A DNA stretch of 32,060 bases from SYAN01 sp964406345 (GTDB lineage: Bacteria; Actinomycetota; Actinomycetes; Nanopelagicales; Nanopelagicaceae), in NCBI GenBank assembly GCA_964406345.1, contig CAYORK010000012.1, positions 1 through 32,060 on the forward strand. The letters run 5' to 3'. This document shows positions 14,673-22,506 of the stretch, one piece after another. The position numbers and the translations under genes are program-made. The notes beneath the pieces were generated by a model. It was not told the DNA's origin and ran no database searches. It worked only from the letters and a program-made list of their open reading frames with translations. Numbering within the stretch: the stretch's first letter is position 1; the number at the start of each line of letters is the position of its first letter.

Positions 14673-16067
14673 ATGTTTGCCCCAAAGAACCATCCTGAGA
14701 CTTTACGTATCCTCACCGGGAAATCGACACCTATCCCGCAATCGAAGATCGAGAAGGCCCTGCAAGAGCAATGGGACCTTTTCAACAAGAGCGTTGCAAA
14801 CTCCAGTAAAGAGAATGCGACTGCCAAGATCTCCTCGCCACTCGGTGTGCAGTCTTCATTCCAACATTGGGATCCATTCCCGATCTCGATCAAATCCGCC
14901 AAAGGCGCATGGATGGAGGATGTCGACGGTCGCAAGGTCCTCGACCTCTCCATGGGCTTCGGTGCCATGCTTGCAGGTCACCTCAATCCAGTAGTCGTCG
15001 AAGAAGTGAAGAAGATGCTCGAAATCGGCACTCTCTTCGTCACTCCTTCTCCTCAGACTCGAGATGCCGCCGAACGCATCTGCCGCCGCTTCATGATCGA
15101 TCAGGTCCGGTTCACCAACTCCGGCACAGAATCGACTATGTATGCGATTCGAACTGCTCGCGGCTATACCGGCCGTGACGGAGTGGTCAAGCTCGAAGGT
15201 GGCTACCACGGAAGTTACGACGCACTCTCAGTATCGGTAAAGCCTCCTCTTGATCAAGCTGGTTCACCATCGGATCCGACCCCTGTCATCCAAAGCACCG
15301 CCGTACCGGGTGAGATCCATGTCGTTCCTTATAACGACGCGGAATCACTAGAGCGTCTCTTCAAGAAGCATGGTTCGACTATCGCGTGCTTCATCTTGGA
15401 ACCAGTGATGGAGAACATCGGTATCGTCCTTCCTGACCAGGGATACCTCGAGCGAGTGCGTGAACTCTGCGATCAATACGAGATCGTCTTGATCTTCGAC
15501 GAAGTCAAGACGGGGCTCACTGCGGGTTATCAAGGAGCTGCACAACGACTTGGTGTGAAGCCAGACCTCATCTGCCTCGCGAAATCGATCGGTGGCGGTA
15601 TCCCACTCGCTGCCTTCGGCGGTAAGCGAGAAGTGATGGAGACGATCACCTCTGGGAAGATGGCTCATCTTGGAACCTTCAATGGACATCTACTCGGCGT
15701 CGCATCGATCATCGCGATGGATAGAGTGGCGACGAAGGAGACTCTCGCGGAGGCGGAGAGCTTCAACCGGCAGGCCCTGACTCGCATGAGTGAGATCATC
15801 GAAGAGTTCGAGCTTCCGGCACATTCAGTCGGTTTCGGAGTCAAAGGTTGCACGACATGGTCGACGAGCCCAGTTCGCAACTATCGCGACTACAAGGCTA
15901 CTGATTTCGACCTCGCTCAACTCTCCTTCCTTTGGTCGGTCAATCACAAGATCATGAGCCCACCGGGACTCGATGAACAATGGTTGATCTCCTTCGCTCA
16001 TAAGCAACCCGAAATCGATTTCATGGTCGAAGACTTCCGCGAGTTCGCGAAGTACCTGCGTAATTGA
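14673..16067 (+). CDS. Class III PLP aminotransferase, glutamate-1-semialdehyde aminomutase-like
   Basis: The 464-residue protein is a fold-type I PLP enzyme. Visible elements are NSGTES (149-154), EGGYHGSYD (about 175-183), FDEV with Asp276, and SIGGGIPLAAFGG preceded by the cofactor lysine Lys304. The order and AKGAWMEDVDGRKVLDLSMG resemble glutamate-1-semialdehyde 2,1-aminomutase (HemL), which makes 5-aminolevulinate for heme. However, the N-terminus before that block is about 75 residues long, and FDEVKTG replaces the FDEVMTG I expect in HemL, so a different amino donor or substrate is possible. Nearby heme-uptake genes make the tetrapyrrole idea attractive but do not prove it. There is no Shine-Dalgarno at the ATG; the leader contains repeats and hairpins described separately. 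Confidence 0.8.
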   Translation: MFAPKNHPETLRILTGKSTPIPQSKIEKALQEQWDLFNKSVANSSKENATAKISSPLGVQSSFQHWDPFPISIKSAKGAWMEDVDGRKVLDLSMGFGAMLAGHLNPVVVEEVKKMLEIGTLFVTPSPQTRDAAERICRRFMIDQVRFTNSGTESTMYAIRTARGYTGRDGVVKLEGGYHGSYDALSVSVKPPLDQAGSPSDPTPVIQSTAVPGEIHVVPYNDAESLERLFKKHGSTIACFILEPVMENIGIVLPDQGYLERVRELCDQYEIVLIFDEVKTGLTAGYQGAAQRLGVKPDLICLAKSIGGGIPLAAFGGKREVMETITSGKMAHLGTFNGHLLGVASIIAMDRVATKETLAEAESFNRQALTRMSEIIEEFELPAHSVGFGVKGCTTWSTSPVRNYRDYKATDFDLAQLSFLWSVNHKIMSPPGLDEQWLISFAHKQPEIDFMVEDFREFAKYLRN

Positions 16068-16071
16068 CCTC

Positions 16072-16091
16072 GTCACATCCCGGGATGTGAC
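16072..16091. other. Perfect 20-bp palindrome between PLP enzyme and sugar dehydrogenase
   Basis: GTCACATCCCGGGATGTGAC is its own reverse complement and begins four bases after the upstream stop. As RNA it would form an 8-bp stem with a CCGG loop; no U-run follows, so a classical terminator is doubtful. As DNA it could be an operator for the gene starting at 16121. It shares TCACA/TGTGA half-sites with 14630-14648, but with 8 bp rather than 3 bp between them. Confidence 0.55.
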
Positions 16092-16120
16092 TATCCGTGA
16101 TGCTCGCTAGCATCCGGCAC

Positions 16121-17224
16121 ATGCGCAAGTTCTTGCCTTTACTCCTCATCACAGCGTTGTCGTTACCCAGCCAATCTCTCGCTTCAGCGACCTCCTTGGC
16201 CTTGGATATCGAGGCGATCAATCTGCGACAGACTCAAGTCGAAGGCGCGCGAGGAGCGGCGCTGGCGGTCGGACGAGACGGAACCATCTATCTGGGTGGC
16301 GGAGAACGTGGGGACACTCTCTTCTCATATAAGGAGCAGACCCTAACTAACCTCGGAAGGATCTCCGAGGAGAGTGAGCGACTCCGTGATTCCCGATTCG
16401 GTCCCACTGATGTGGCGATCCTTAGGGAGACTTCAAACAAGATCCACTTCCTCATCTCCTACCCGCAACTCAATCAAGTGGAGAGATGTGTAACGCTTGT
16501 TGCGTTCCGATACAGCTTTGAGGTCGATAGCCGCACATTGCAGAGAGAGGAACGATGGTTCCAAGGAAGACCATGCGTTCCTATTGGGGCGATACAACAT
16601 GCCGCCGGACGAATCGAGATCATCGATGAGAATTCTGCCTACATCACAACCGGCGATCTCGGTTTCAGGAAGATCGATGATCGCTCTGCTCGTGGGTGGC
16701 TCGGCGGCGTCTTCAAGATCACCAAGGATCGAATTGAACAACTCTCGCGAGGTCATCGAAATCCACAAGGGATAGTGTTGATCGGTAGGAATCTCTACAT
16801 CTCTGAACACGGCCCGCGCGGAGGCGATGAGATCAACCTGATCGAGAAAGGGAGAGATTATGGCTGGCCCTTCGTGACTCTGGGCCAGCCTTACAGCTCA
16901 GGTGACTACATCCGACCTGATGCGACGGGTACACATGCGGGATTCGCGAAGCCTCTCGTCTCCTGGGTCCCATCTGTTGCGCCTACAGAACTTGTGAGAC
17001 TTCCAAAGATCCCTGGGTGGGGCGACCTCAGTGGTCAGATCGTGATGGGCACACTTGCAGAGGAATCTCTCATCTTCTTGGAGAGAACATCACGCCGGAA
17101 GATGAAAGAGGTGGAACGAATCTACATCGGCGAGAGAATCAGAGACCTCGACATCACATCAGATGGTTCGATGGTTGCGACAACTGATAGCGGAAAACTC
17201 CTCTTCATCTCGCGCAGTCCCTAA
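16121..17224 (+). CDS. Secreted PQQ-type glucose/sorbosone (aldose) dehydrogenase-like protein
   Basis: The protein is a soluble beta-propeller of the PQQ-dependent sugar dehydrogenase family. Starting at ATG 16121 gives MRKFLPLLLITALSLPSQSLASA, a clean signal peptide; an upstream GTG at 16097 would only add eight residues. Family motifs include YITTGDLGF, SRGHRNPQGIVL, SEHGPRGGDEINLI, RDYGWPFVTLG and the propeller-closing strands. The His-Gly-Pro-Arg-Gly-Gly-Asp-Glu block is the cofactor-pocket and calcium-site region in relatives. Oxidation of aldoses outside the membrane is the family expectation. No PQQ biosynthesis genes are in the window, so the cofactor may be imported or the protein may have another role. 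It overlaps the convergent pcp gene by 4 bp. Confidence 0.85.
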   Translation: MRKFLPLLLITALSLPSQSLASATSLALDIEAINLRQTQVEGARGAALAVGRDGTIYLGGGERGDTLFSYKEQTLTNLGRISEESERLRDSRFGPTDVAILRETSNKIHFLISYPQLNQVERCVTLVAFRYSFEVDSRTLQREERWFQGRPCVPIGAIQHAAGRIEIIDENSAYITTGDLGFRKIDDRSARGWLGGVFKITKDRIEQLSRGHRNPQGIVLIGRNLYISEHGPRGGDEINLIEKGRDYGWPFVTLGQPYSSGDYIRPDATGTHAGFAKPLVSWVPSVAPTELVRLPKIPGWGDLSGQIVMGTLAEESLIFLERTSRRKMKEVERIYIGERIRDLDITSDGSMVATTDSGKLLFISRSP

Positions 17225-17835
17225 CTTTGTCGCAGAGTCCGCGCAGTCGCAATCGCGGCGGCAATCGCCCTGCCTTGAACCTCTCGAGCGAGCGTTGGCT
17301 TGTCTGGGAAGTGAGCGGCCTGTTCTGGGACGAGCGGAAGATGGACGAAATCCATCCATTTCCCGCTCTTACCTCTGTGGAGCTCACTCAGGACGCTATA
17401 GAAGAGGTGATTACAGACGAATGCTCCTGCCGATAACGACTCCTCAACCGGATGGCCACTCTCCTTCAATTCATCCACGATTCTTCGCACAGGCACGTTC
17501 GTCATGTGGGCCACTGGACCAGCGTCGCTGATCAATTGATTCTCTCGATGTTCTCCAGCGTTATCCGGTATCCGAGCATCGTCGAAATTGATCGCAATCC
17601 GTTCGAATGACACCTTTGCACGGCCCTCAGCCTGACCCAATGCGAAGATGATCCCGGGATCAAGATCGCTGATCAGATCAAGGATCCGTTCGACTGAAGC
17701 CTCATACTCGACTGGCAGTACCTCAAAGTTGATATCTGGAATCCCTTGCTCGCTGAGCCAGTCGAGGACTTCCTTCGATGAATTGAGGTTCGCTCCACCA
17801 AAGGGTTCGAATCCCGTGACCAAGACTCTCGTCAC
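17221..17835 (-). CDS. pcp: Pyroglutamyl-peptidase I
   Basis: This cytosolic cysteine peptidase removes N-terminal pyroglutamate from peptides. The start is GTG at 17835 with GGAG six bases before it; the longer open frame upstream overlaps the VKOR gene and is not family-like. The 204-residue protein starts VTRVLVTGFEPFGG. The triad is in place: Glu78 in SFERIAINFDDARIPDN, Cys141 in AGAFVCNHLFYS and His165 in DFVHLPL. It lies 26 bp after the VKOR gene on the same strand and is probably co-transcribed. Its stop overlaps the end of the convergent sugar-dehydrogenase gene. Confidence 0.92.
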   Translation of the reverse strand: MTRVLVTGFEPFGGANLNSSKEVLDWLSEQGIPDINFEVLPVEYEASVERILDLISDLDPGIIFALGQAEGRAKVSFERIAINFDDARIPDNAGEHRENQLISDAGPVAHMTNVPVRRIVDELKESGHPVEESLSAGAFVCNHLFYSVLSELHRGKSGKWMDFVHLPLVPEQAAHFPDKPTLAREVQGRAIAAAIATARTLRQS

Positions 17836-17861
17836 GTTGCGCTCCGCATCGCAGGTGAGAA

Positions 17862-18428
17862 TCAGCCAACTACGAAGAAGGCTGAACCGATGACGAGAGT
17901 CAGCCAGAGGAGGTGGAAGATCGGCATGAAGATAGCGATCCGTTCGACCGCAACGGAACCATCCGGGCCCTCGAACTTCGGCCGAAGATTCTCTTGGATC
18001 ACGCTTGAAAGAATCAAGAAGTTCCCTGTCCATGCCACCATGCAATATGGACAGAGCGCACCTATCTCGAAAGTGGTTTGAAAGGCGAGCCAGTGTGAGA
18101 AGAGGATCGCAAGAACCGTACCGAAGAGGGCAGTCTTCCAAAACCATGAGGGAAAGGTGACTCCACCAAGGAGGGCAACTCCTACTGCGATGAATATTCC
18201 GAATGCTCCGATTCCAAGGAGAGAGTTAGGGAATCCAAAGACCTCTGCCTGCTCAGAGAGCATCACGCTCTTGCAGTTGAGAGTCTCTGAGATATTGCAG
18301 GAAGGAACGAATTGAGAGTCCTTCAGTAGTTTGATCTTGTCGATGGTCAAAAGGAAAGATGCGACGAAACCGATGACTCCACCGACAAGAGTCACAAAAC
18401 CCGAGAAAGTCTTCCGCGTGAGCATCAC
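17862..18428 (-). CDS. Vitamin K epoxide reductase (VKOR) family membrane protein
   Basis: The 188-residue protein is an integral membrane oxidoreductase that recycles quinone while re-oxidising disulfide-forming partners such as DsbA-like proteins. The loop cysteines Cys44 and Cys52 (PSCNISETLNC), the FGFPNS segment and the active-site Cys126-Pro-Tyr-Cys129 are all visible, along with about five hydrophobic segments. Unlike many bacterial VKORs there is no fused thioredoxin domain, so a separate exported thiol oxidase is expected elsewhere. The start is GTG 18428 followed by ATG 18425; AAGG lies upstream. Cysteine-containing secreted proteins in this window (HtrA and the neocarzinostatin-fold pair) could be clients, by inference. 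Confidence 0.9.
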   Translation of the reverse strand: MMLTRKTFSGFVTLVGGVIGFVASFLLTIDKIKLLKDSQFVPSCNISETLNCKSVMLSEQAEVFGFPNSLLGIGAFGIFIAVGVALLGGVTFPSWFWKTALFGTVLAILFSHWLAFQTTFEIGALCPYCMVAWTGNFLILSSVIQENLRPKFEGPDGSVAVERIAIFMPIFHLLWLTLVIGSAFFVVG

Positions 18429-18472
18429 GGCGAAACCTTATCTGTGATTCATAGCCCTTCGCATCAGGAAAC

Positions 18473-18490
18473 CCCCATCCAATCATGGGG
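18473..18490. repeat. Small inverted repeat in the VKOR-fasciclin intergenic region
   Basis: CCCCAT and ATGGGG form a 6-bp stem around CCAATC. It sits in the 177-bp gap between the two divergent genes, where GGAAA/TTTCC near 18539-18552 makes another short dyad. No clear promoter hexamers were found; an operator role is only a possibility. Confidence 0.3.
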
Positions 18491-18605
18491 AAGTTGCGTG
18501 ATTCTTGTGACTTCTTCCCAAGGTTTCTCCGAGGAAGGGAAACTACTTTCCATTCACTTCGAATGGTTCCCAACGTGGACCACTTACCGCCTGAAAGGAA
18601 TTTCG

Positions 18606-19247
18606 GTGAAACTCAAGAGGATCCTGACCACACTCACAACGGCGGCTCTGGTCTCCGCCACTGTCGCCCTTTCACCATCAGCAATGGCTCAGGAAGAGGG
18701 CGAGGCCAAGCTCGGAATCAATGCTCTGACTAATGTCCTCAACGTTGCTGAATATCAATTCGATTCGAATCTTGCCGACTTCGACATACTGACCTACCTA
18801 GCACTCGATGTCATGGGCGCCAAGCCAAACTCGCCGGTCTGGGCACTAGCCGACGGAAACGTGAAGATGACAGCCTTTCTTCCAACCGATCGTGCCTTCA
18901 AGAAACTTGTAAAGGCGCTAACTGGCACAAGCTACGTTCGAGAGCGAAAGATCTATCTCGCTGTTCGAGCTCTTGGAATGGATACAGTCGAGAAGGTATT
19001 GCTCTATCACGTAATTCTTGGTGCACCGATTCTCTCTGAGGCAGCAGTGGCGGCTAATGGTGCCAATCTCACAACAGCAGAAGGTTCCACGATCCGTGTC
19101 GTCTATGACGGGGTGGAATTGAGACTCGTTGATAAGGACACCAAGAGGATCAATCCCAATGTGATTCTCACCCGCGTCGACGTCAATGAAGGAAACAACC
19201 AAGTCGCCCACCCCATCAATGGAGTGCTTCTGCCGAAACTTGGCTAA
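18606..19247 (+). CDS. Secreted fasciclin (FAS1) domain protein
   Basis: The protein starts at GTG 18606, with AAAGGA at good spacing, and gives a signal peptide VKLKRILTTLTTAALVSATVALSPSAMAQ with likely cleavage after AMA. The mature part (about 180 residues) is a single FAS1 domain: TAFLPTDRAFKKLV, VEKVLLYHVILGAPILSE and the closing NQVAHPINGVLLP. FAS1 domains mediate adhesion or surface binding; no anchor is visible, so it is probably released or cell-wall associated. The open frame upstream of the GTG is not credible as protein. It is monocistronic, with a strong hairpin terminator after it. Confidence 0.88.
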   Translation: MKLKRILTTLTTAALVSATVALSPSAMAQEEGEAKLGINALTNVLNVAEYQFDSNLADFDILTYLALDVMGAKPNSPVWALADGNVKMTAFLPTDRAFKKLVKALTGTSYVRERKIYLAVRALGMDTVEKVLLYHVILGAPILSEAAVAANGANLTTAEGSTIRVVYDGVELRLVDKDTKRINPNVILTRVDVNEGNNQVAHPINGVLLPKLG

Positions 19248-19261
19248 TCTCCCGATAAAGG

Positions 19262-19296
19262 CGAAAACCCGGAGTCTTTGCGACGCCGGGTTTTCG
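19262..19296 (+). terminator. Rho-independent terminator after the fasciclin gene
   Basis: CGAAAACCCGG (19262-19272) pairs perfectly with CCGGGTTTTCG (19286-19296), an 11-bp stem with a 13-nt loop, followed by TTTT. Read on the minus strand the same hairpin follows tRNA-Arg and is trailed by CCTTTAT, so it may terminate both transcripts. Confidence 0.85.
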
Positions 19297-19301
19297 TTTT
19301 G

Positions 19302-19374
19302 CGCGCCCGAGAGGACTCGAACCTCTAACCTTCTGATCCGTAGTCAGATGCTCTATCCGTTGAGCTACGGGCGC
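19302..19374 (-). tRNA. tRNA-Arg (anticodon ACG)
   Basis: The minus strand folds as a complete tRNA: acceptor GCGCCCG/CGGGCGC, D arm with TAGCTCAACGGATAGAGC, anticodon stem TCTGA/TCAGA with loop CTACGGA (anticodon at 19339-19341), and T arm AGAGGTTCGAGTCCTCT. ACG is normally edited to ICG by TadA. CCA is not encoded. It lies between fprA and the terminator. Confidence 0.97.
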
Positions 19375-19387
19375 CCAGAACGGGCAG

Positions 19388-19416
19388 AGCCTAGCGGAGT
19401 CCGATAGACGCAACAA
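19388..19416 (-). promoter_or_regulatory. Candidate promoter of tRNA-Arg
   Basis: On the minus strand TTGTTG (19411-19416) and TAGGCT (19388-19393) have a 17-nt spacer and end 13 bp before the mature tRNA. It lies in the short gap after the fprA stop. The hexamers are only moderately like the consensus. Confidence 0.45.
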
Positions 19417-19418
19417 AA

Positions 19419-20699
19419 TCAATCAACCGAAGTTGCAACCTCAAGCATCTGATCGACAGAAGTGAACTTCACTCTGGGCTTTCCTGATTCCACGCCTTTT
19501 CTTGTCTCTTCGCTATTGATGCGAGTCCAGCCATCTTGTGAGACGACCTGTACGCCTCGATCCTTCAACAACGGAAGCACATCCCTCTCCACTTTGGGTT
19601 CGTGCAACTGGCTGACCATCATGGTCATCACGGCAGAAGCATCACTCTTATTGGTGCCAATGACACCTTGAGCACCTCGCTTAGCCCAGCCGACTACGAA
19701 TAGGTTCTCACTCACCCACCCATCCGTGTTCTCGTAATGGCCATCTCTTGTCTGTAATCCAGGGAAGTCGATCGGTGCATAACCGATCGCAGTCACCACA
19801 AGATCACATGGAATCTCGATCTGGCCAAGGGGTGTCTCAAATGACACTGATTCGACCTTATTGAGGCCATTGATGGAAATCGGTCTGTGTTGAAACAAGA
19901 AATGCAGTTTCCGACAATCACTCTTGTCGGGAAGAAGAGAGATCGCATGCATCGCATCAAGGTTGCTCTTGACGTGCTTCTCAGGAGCGTCACCTGCGCG
20001 ATGGATCGCCTCCTCAATCTCCTTCTCATCGATCTTCACGTTCACGGAGTCGAGTTCAGGAAGTTCGCGCAACTCAGGCGCTGTGAAAGCGGCATTCTCT
20101 GGACCGCGTCTTGCCGCAATATAGACATCTTGAATCTTCGACTCATGAAGCCTCTTCAAGGCGTCCTCTGAAACATCAGTGCCATCAAGTTCGCTCGCAT
20201 CGATGGCGAGCATTCGACCCACGTCCATCGCGACGTTACCCGCACCGATCACAACCGCACGTGATCCAGATAGATCGACTACCAACTCCTTGTAATCCGG
20301 GTGGCCGTTGTACCAATAGACGAATTCTGCAGAGGAGATGACATTCGACAGGCCTTCACCTGGAATGCCTAGGCTCTTGCCTTTTGGGGCACCAACTGCC
20401 ACGACGACTGCGTCGTATGCTCCCTTGAGTTCATCGATGGAGATATCCACTCCGACCCTGACGTTCGCCAACAATCGAAAGTTTGGATCGGAAGCGATCT
20501 TCTCAAAGACCTTGGAGACCGACTTGATCTTTGGATGATCAGGTGCAACACCGCTTCTTACCAGGCCCCATGGAGTAGGCAACTTCTCGAACATATCGAT
20601 GAAGAAGGTGAGGTCATCTCGTTGGAGGTTCTGCAGTGCTTGTGCCGCAAAGTAACCTGCGGGACCCGCCCCAACGATTGCGATCCGATAAGCGGGCAC
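19419..20699 (-). CDS. fprA: Ferredoxin/flavodoxin-NADP+ reductase, FprA type
   Basis: This 426-residue flavoprotein moves electrons between NADPH and ferredoxin, feeding monooxygenases and Fe-S biosynthesis; it is of the adrenodoxin-reductase type found in Actinomycetota. The start is GTG at 20699 with AGGAG five bases upstream; the longer open frame runs back through a tRNA and is false. Motifs: FAD-binding GAGPAGYFAAQAL, PTPWGLVRSGVAPDHPKIK, NADPH-binding VVIGAGNVAMDVGRML, and RRGPENAAFTAPELREL. VGWAKRGAQGVIGTNKSDA near the C-terminus is also diagnostic. It begins 32 bp after tRNA-Ser(GCT) on the same strand and probably shares its transcript. The product acts in the cytosol. Confidence 0.94.
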   Translation of the reverse strand: MPAYRIAIVGAGPAGYFAAQALQNLQRDDLTFFIDMFEKLPTPWGLVRSGVAPDHPKIKSVSKVFEKIASDPNFRLLANVRVGVDISIDELKGAYDAVVVAVGAPKGKSLGIPGEGLSNVISSAEFVYWYNGHPDYKELVVDLSGSRAVVIGAGNVAMDVGRMLAIDASELDGTDVSEDALKRLHESKIQDVYIAARRGPENAAFTAPELRELPELDSVNVKIDEKEIEEAIHRAGDAPEKHVKSNLDAMHAISLLPDKSDCRKLHFLFQHRPISINGLNKVESVSFETPLGQIEIPCDLVVTAIGYAPIDFPGLQTRDGHYENTDGWVSENLFVVGWAKRGAQGVIGTNKSDASAVMTMMVSQLHEPKVERDVLPLLKDRGVQVVSQDGWTRINSEETRKGVESGKPRVKFTSVDQMLEVATSVD

Positions 20700-20731
20700 A
20701 GAGACTCCTGGGGTTCGGTTTTCTTGTTGAG

Positions 20732-20820
20732 CGGAGACGAGAGGATTTGAACCTCCGAGACCATTTCTGGTCAACCTCATTAGCAGTGAGGCGCACTAGA
20801 CCGGGCTATGCGACGTCTCC
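20732..20820 (-). tRNA. tRNA-Ser (anticodon GCT)
   Basis: The minus strand gives a class II tRNA: acceptor GGAGACG/CGTCTCC, anticodon stem CTCA/TGAG with loop CTGCTAA (anticodon at 20782-20784), a long variable arm GACCAGAAATGGTC, and T arm GGAGGTTCAAATCCTC. CCA is not encoded. The first gene downstream is fprA. Confidence 0.97.
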
Positions 20821-20832
20821 CAAAGCCTCACC

Positions 20833-20838
20833 ATTTTA
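20833..20838 (-). promoter_or_regulatory. -10 element of tRNA-Ser(GCT)
   Basis: TAAAAT on the minus strand ends 12 bp before the mature tRNA 5' end. It lies in a 33-bp gap shared with the divergent aminopeptidase gene; no good -35 hexamer was found at 17 nt. Confidence 0.4.
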
Positions 20839-20853
20839 CCTTAGCCTTCTCCA

Positions 20854-22323
20854 ATGAACACATTCGAGAAGAAGCAGAGCAATCCGACATCAAATCCCCG
20901 CACCAAAGGCGTACGAAGTCATGATGTCCCGACTCCTGAAGCACTTCAGGAGTTCATGAAGAAGGGATGGGCTCCTTCTCCTCTCGATGGGATCACTCCG
21001 CATGAAGTCATCTCCTTTTCCAAGGAGCGACGTGACCGGCTATCGAAAGCCTTCCCAGGTGTGCGATTAGTTCTTCCTGCTGGCGCATTGAAGACTCGAA
21101 GCAATGACACCGATTACAGATTCCGTGCTCACTCCGCGTTCTCTTACTTCTCCGGTATAGGTGCGTCAGAGGCCGTCCCGGACTCAGTGCTCATCATGGA
21201 GCCGAGTGGCAGTGGACACGAGGCTCTCCTCTTCATCCACCCTCGATCACCTCGCAATAACGAGGAGTTCTATCGCAATGCGCGCTATGGCGAGTTCTGG
21301 ATCGGAAGACGTATGACTCTCGAGGAGACGGAGCTACGCTTCGGGATCAAGGTCGCACTTCTTGAGACTCTTGAAGAGTTTGTGCAATCGAAGGAAGCCT
21401 TGATGATTCGCGGGCAAGATCCATTTCTCGATGAATTGATCCCCCCGAACGAAAGAGAAGAGGAATTTGCGAACTTCACGTCCGTGATGCGTATGGTCAA
21501 GGACAGTTACGAAGTTGGTGAGATGCAGAAGGCGATCGACTCCACTATCCGCGGTTTCTCGGATATGGTCAAGGTATTCCCCGCAGCGACCAAGACACCG
21601 CGTGGCGAGCGCGTCATAGAGGCTGCGTTCTTCGGTCGCGCAAGAGTCGAAGGCAATGAGCTTGGCTACGACAGCATCGTCGCATCAGGATCGCATGCGT
21701 GCGTACTCCATTGGATACGAAATGATGGCGACGTAAAACCTGGAGAGCTCGTTCTGATCGATGCTGGAGTGGAAGTCGACTCACACTACACAGCAGATAT
21801 CACACGCACGCTCCCAATAAACGGCAAATTCAGCGAAGCGCAGCGAAAGATCTACATGCTCGTATACGAAGCACAGAAGGCTGGCATCGCGGCTGTGAAA
21901 CCAGGGAACAAATTCTCCGATTTCAATGCTGCATGCATGGAGGTCATTGCCAAGGGTGCGTATGAACTTGGCGTCCTGCCTATTCCACCTGAAGAATCAC
22001 TGAAGCCTGAGAATGGGCTCCATAGGAGATGGATGTTCCATGGTTCTGGACACCATCTCGGCATTGACGTTCATGATTGCGCCAAGGCGCGTAAGGAACA
22101 GTATGCCGACGCCATCTTGGAACCCGGCATGATCCTCACTGTCGAACCCGGCTTCTACATCCAACCCGATGACGAACTCTTCCCACCTGAATATCGTGGA
22201 ATCGGTGTTCGAATCGAAGATGATGTACTGGTCACGGAGACTGGTTGCAAGGTCATGAGTTCCGCACTCCCATCTCACCCCGATGAGATCGAAGTTTGGA
22301 TGGCACAACTCCTCAAGAGTTAA
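20854..22323 (+). CDS. pepP: Xaa-Pro aminopeptidase (aminopeptidase P)
   Basis: This 489-residue cytosolic M24 metallopeptidase releases N-terminal residues that precede proline. The N-terminal AMP_N domain is recognisable from SKERRDRLSKAFPGVRLVLPAG and DYRFRAHSAFSYFSG. The catalytic pita-bread domain carries the dinuclear metal ligands in LIDAGVEVDSHYTADITRTLP, in HGSGHHLGIDVHD, in LTVEPGFYI and in GVRIEDDVLVT. There is no Shine-Dalgarno at the ATG, but TAGCCT ends 6 bp before it, suggesting a leaderless transcript diverging from tRNA-Ser. The stop overlaps the convergent zinc-ribbon gene by 4 bp. Confidence 0.94.
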   Translation: MNTFEKKQSNPTSNPRTKGVRSHDVPTPEALQEFMKKGWAPSPLDGITPHEVISFSKERRDRLSKAFPGVRLVLPAGALKTRSNDTDYRFRAHSAFSYFSGIGASEAVPDSVLIMEPSGSGHEALLFIHPRSPRNNEEFYRNARYGEFWIGRRMTLEETELRFGIKVALLETLEEFVQSKEALMIRGQDPFLDELIPPNEREEEFANFTSVMRMVKDSYEVGEMQKAIDSTIRGFSDMVKVFPAATKTPRGERVIEAAFFGRARVEGNELGYDSIVASGSHACVLHWIRNDGDVKPGELVLIDAGVEVDSHYTADITRTLPINGKFSEAQRKIYMLVYEAQKAGIAAVKPGNKFSDFNAACMEVIAKGAYELGVLPIPPEESLKPENGLHRRWMFHGSGHHLGIDVHDCAKARKEQYADAILEPGMILTVEPGFYIQPDDELFPPEYRGIGVRIEDDVLVTETGCKVMSSALPSHPDEIEVWMAQLLKS

Positions 22324-22496
22324 GCAGGTCGCTTCTCTGAAACCTTCACTGATTCGACAGTCGGTGTGGGGATCGGGCATGGGGCGCCATCGCAACAGTT
22401 GGTCTTCATGTGGCAAGTGGGACAGAGCCAACGTGTCGCAACAGGATCATATGGAGTGCCGCAGAAGTCACAAGGCATCTGGTTGTTCGCTGACAT
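22320..22496 (-). CDS. 58-residue zinc-ribbon-like protein
   Basis: The reading frame from ATG 22496 to TAA 22320 encodes 58 residues beginning MSANNQMPCDFCGTPYD. Cys9-x2-Cys12 and Cys25-x2-Cys28 are spaced like a zinc ribbon (CDFC ... LCPTCHMK), followed by further cysteines at 34, 35 and 40 in NCCDGAPC, and a proline/charged tail. The paired CxxC knuckles and the position 10 bp after the second crcB gene, in a run of tightly linked minus-strand genes, argue that it is real despite its size and weak Shine-Dalgarno. I do not recognise a named family, and no function is proposed beyond likely Zn binding. Its 3' end overlaps pepP by 4 bp. Confidence 0.72.
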   Translation of the reverse strand: MSANNQMPCDFCGTPYDPVATRWLCPTCHMKTNCCDGAPCPIPTPTVESVKVSEKRPA

Positions 22497-22506
22497 ACGC
22501 CGAAGA

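Noticed and set aside
17836..18147. N-terminal extension of the pyroglutamyl peptidase frame
   Set aside because: It overlaps the VKOR gene in another frame and is unlike the family; GTG 17835 has GGAG upstream.
20700..20780. Extension of the fprA frame upstream
   Set aside because: It runs through tRNA-Ser(GCT); GTG 20699 with AGGAG is the credible start.
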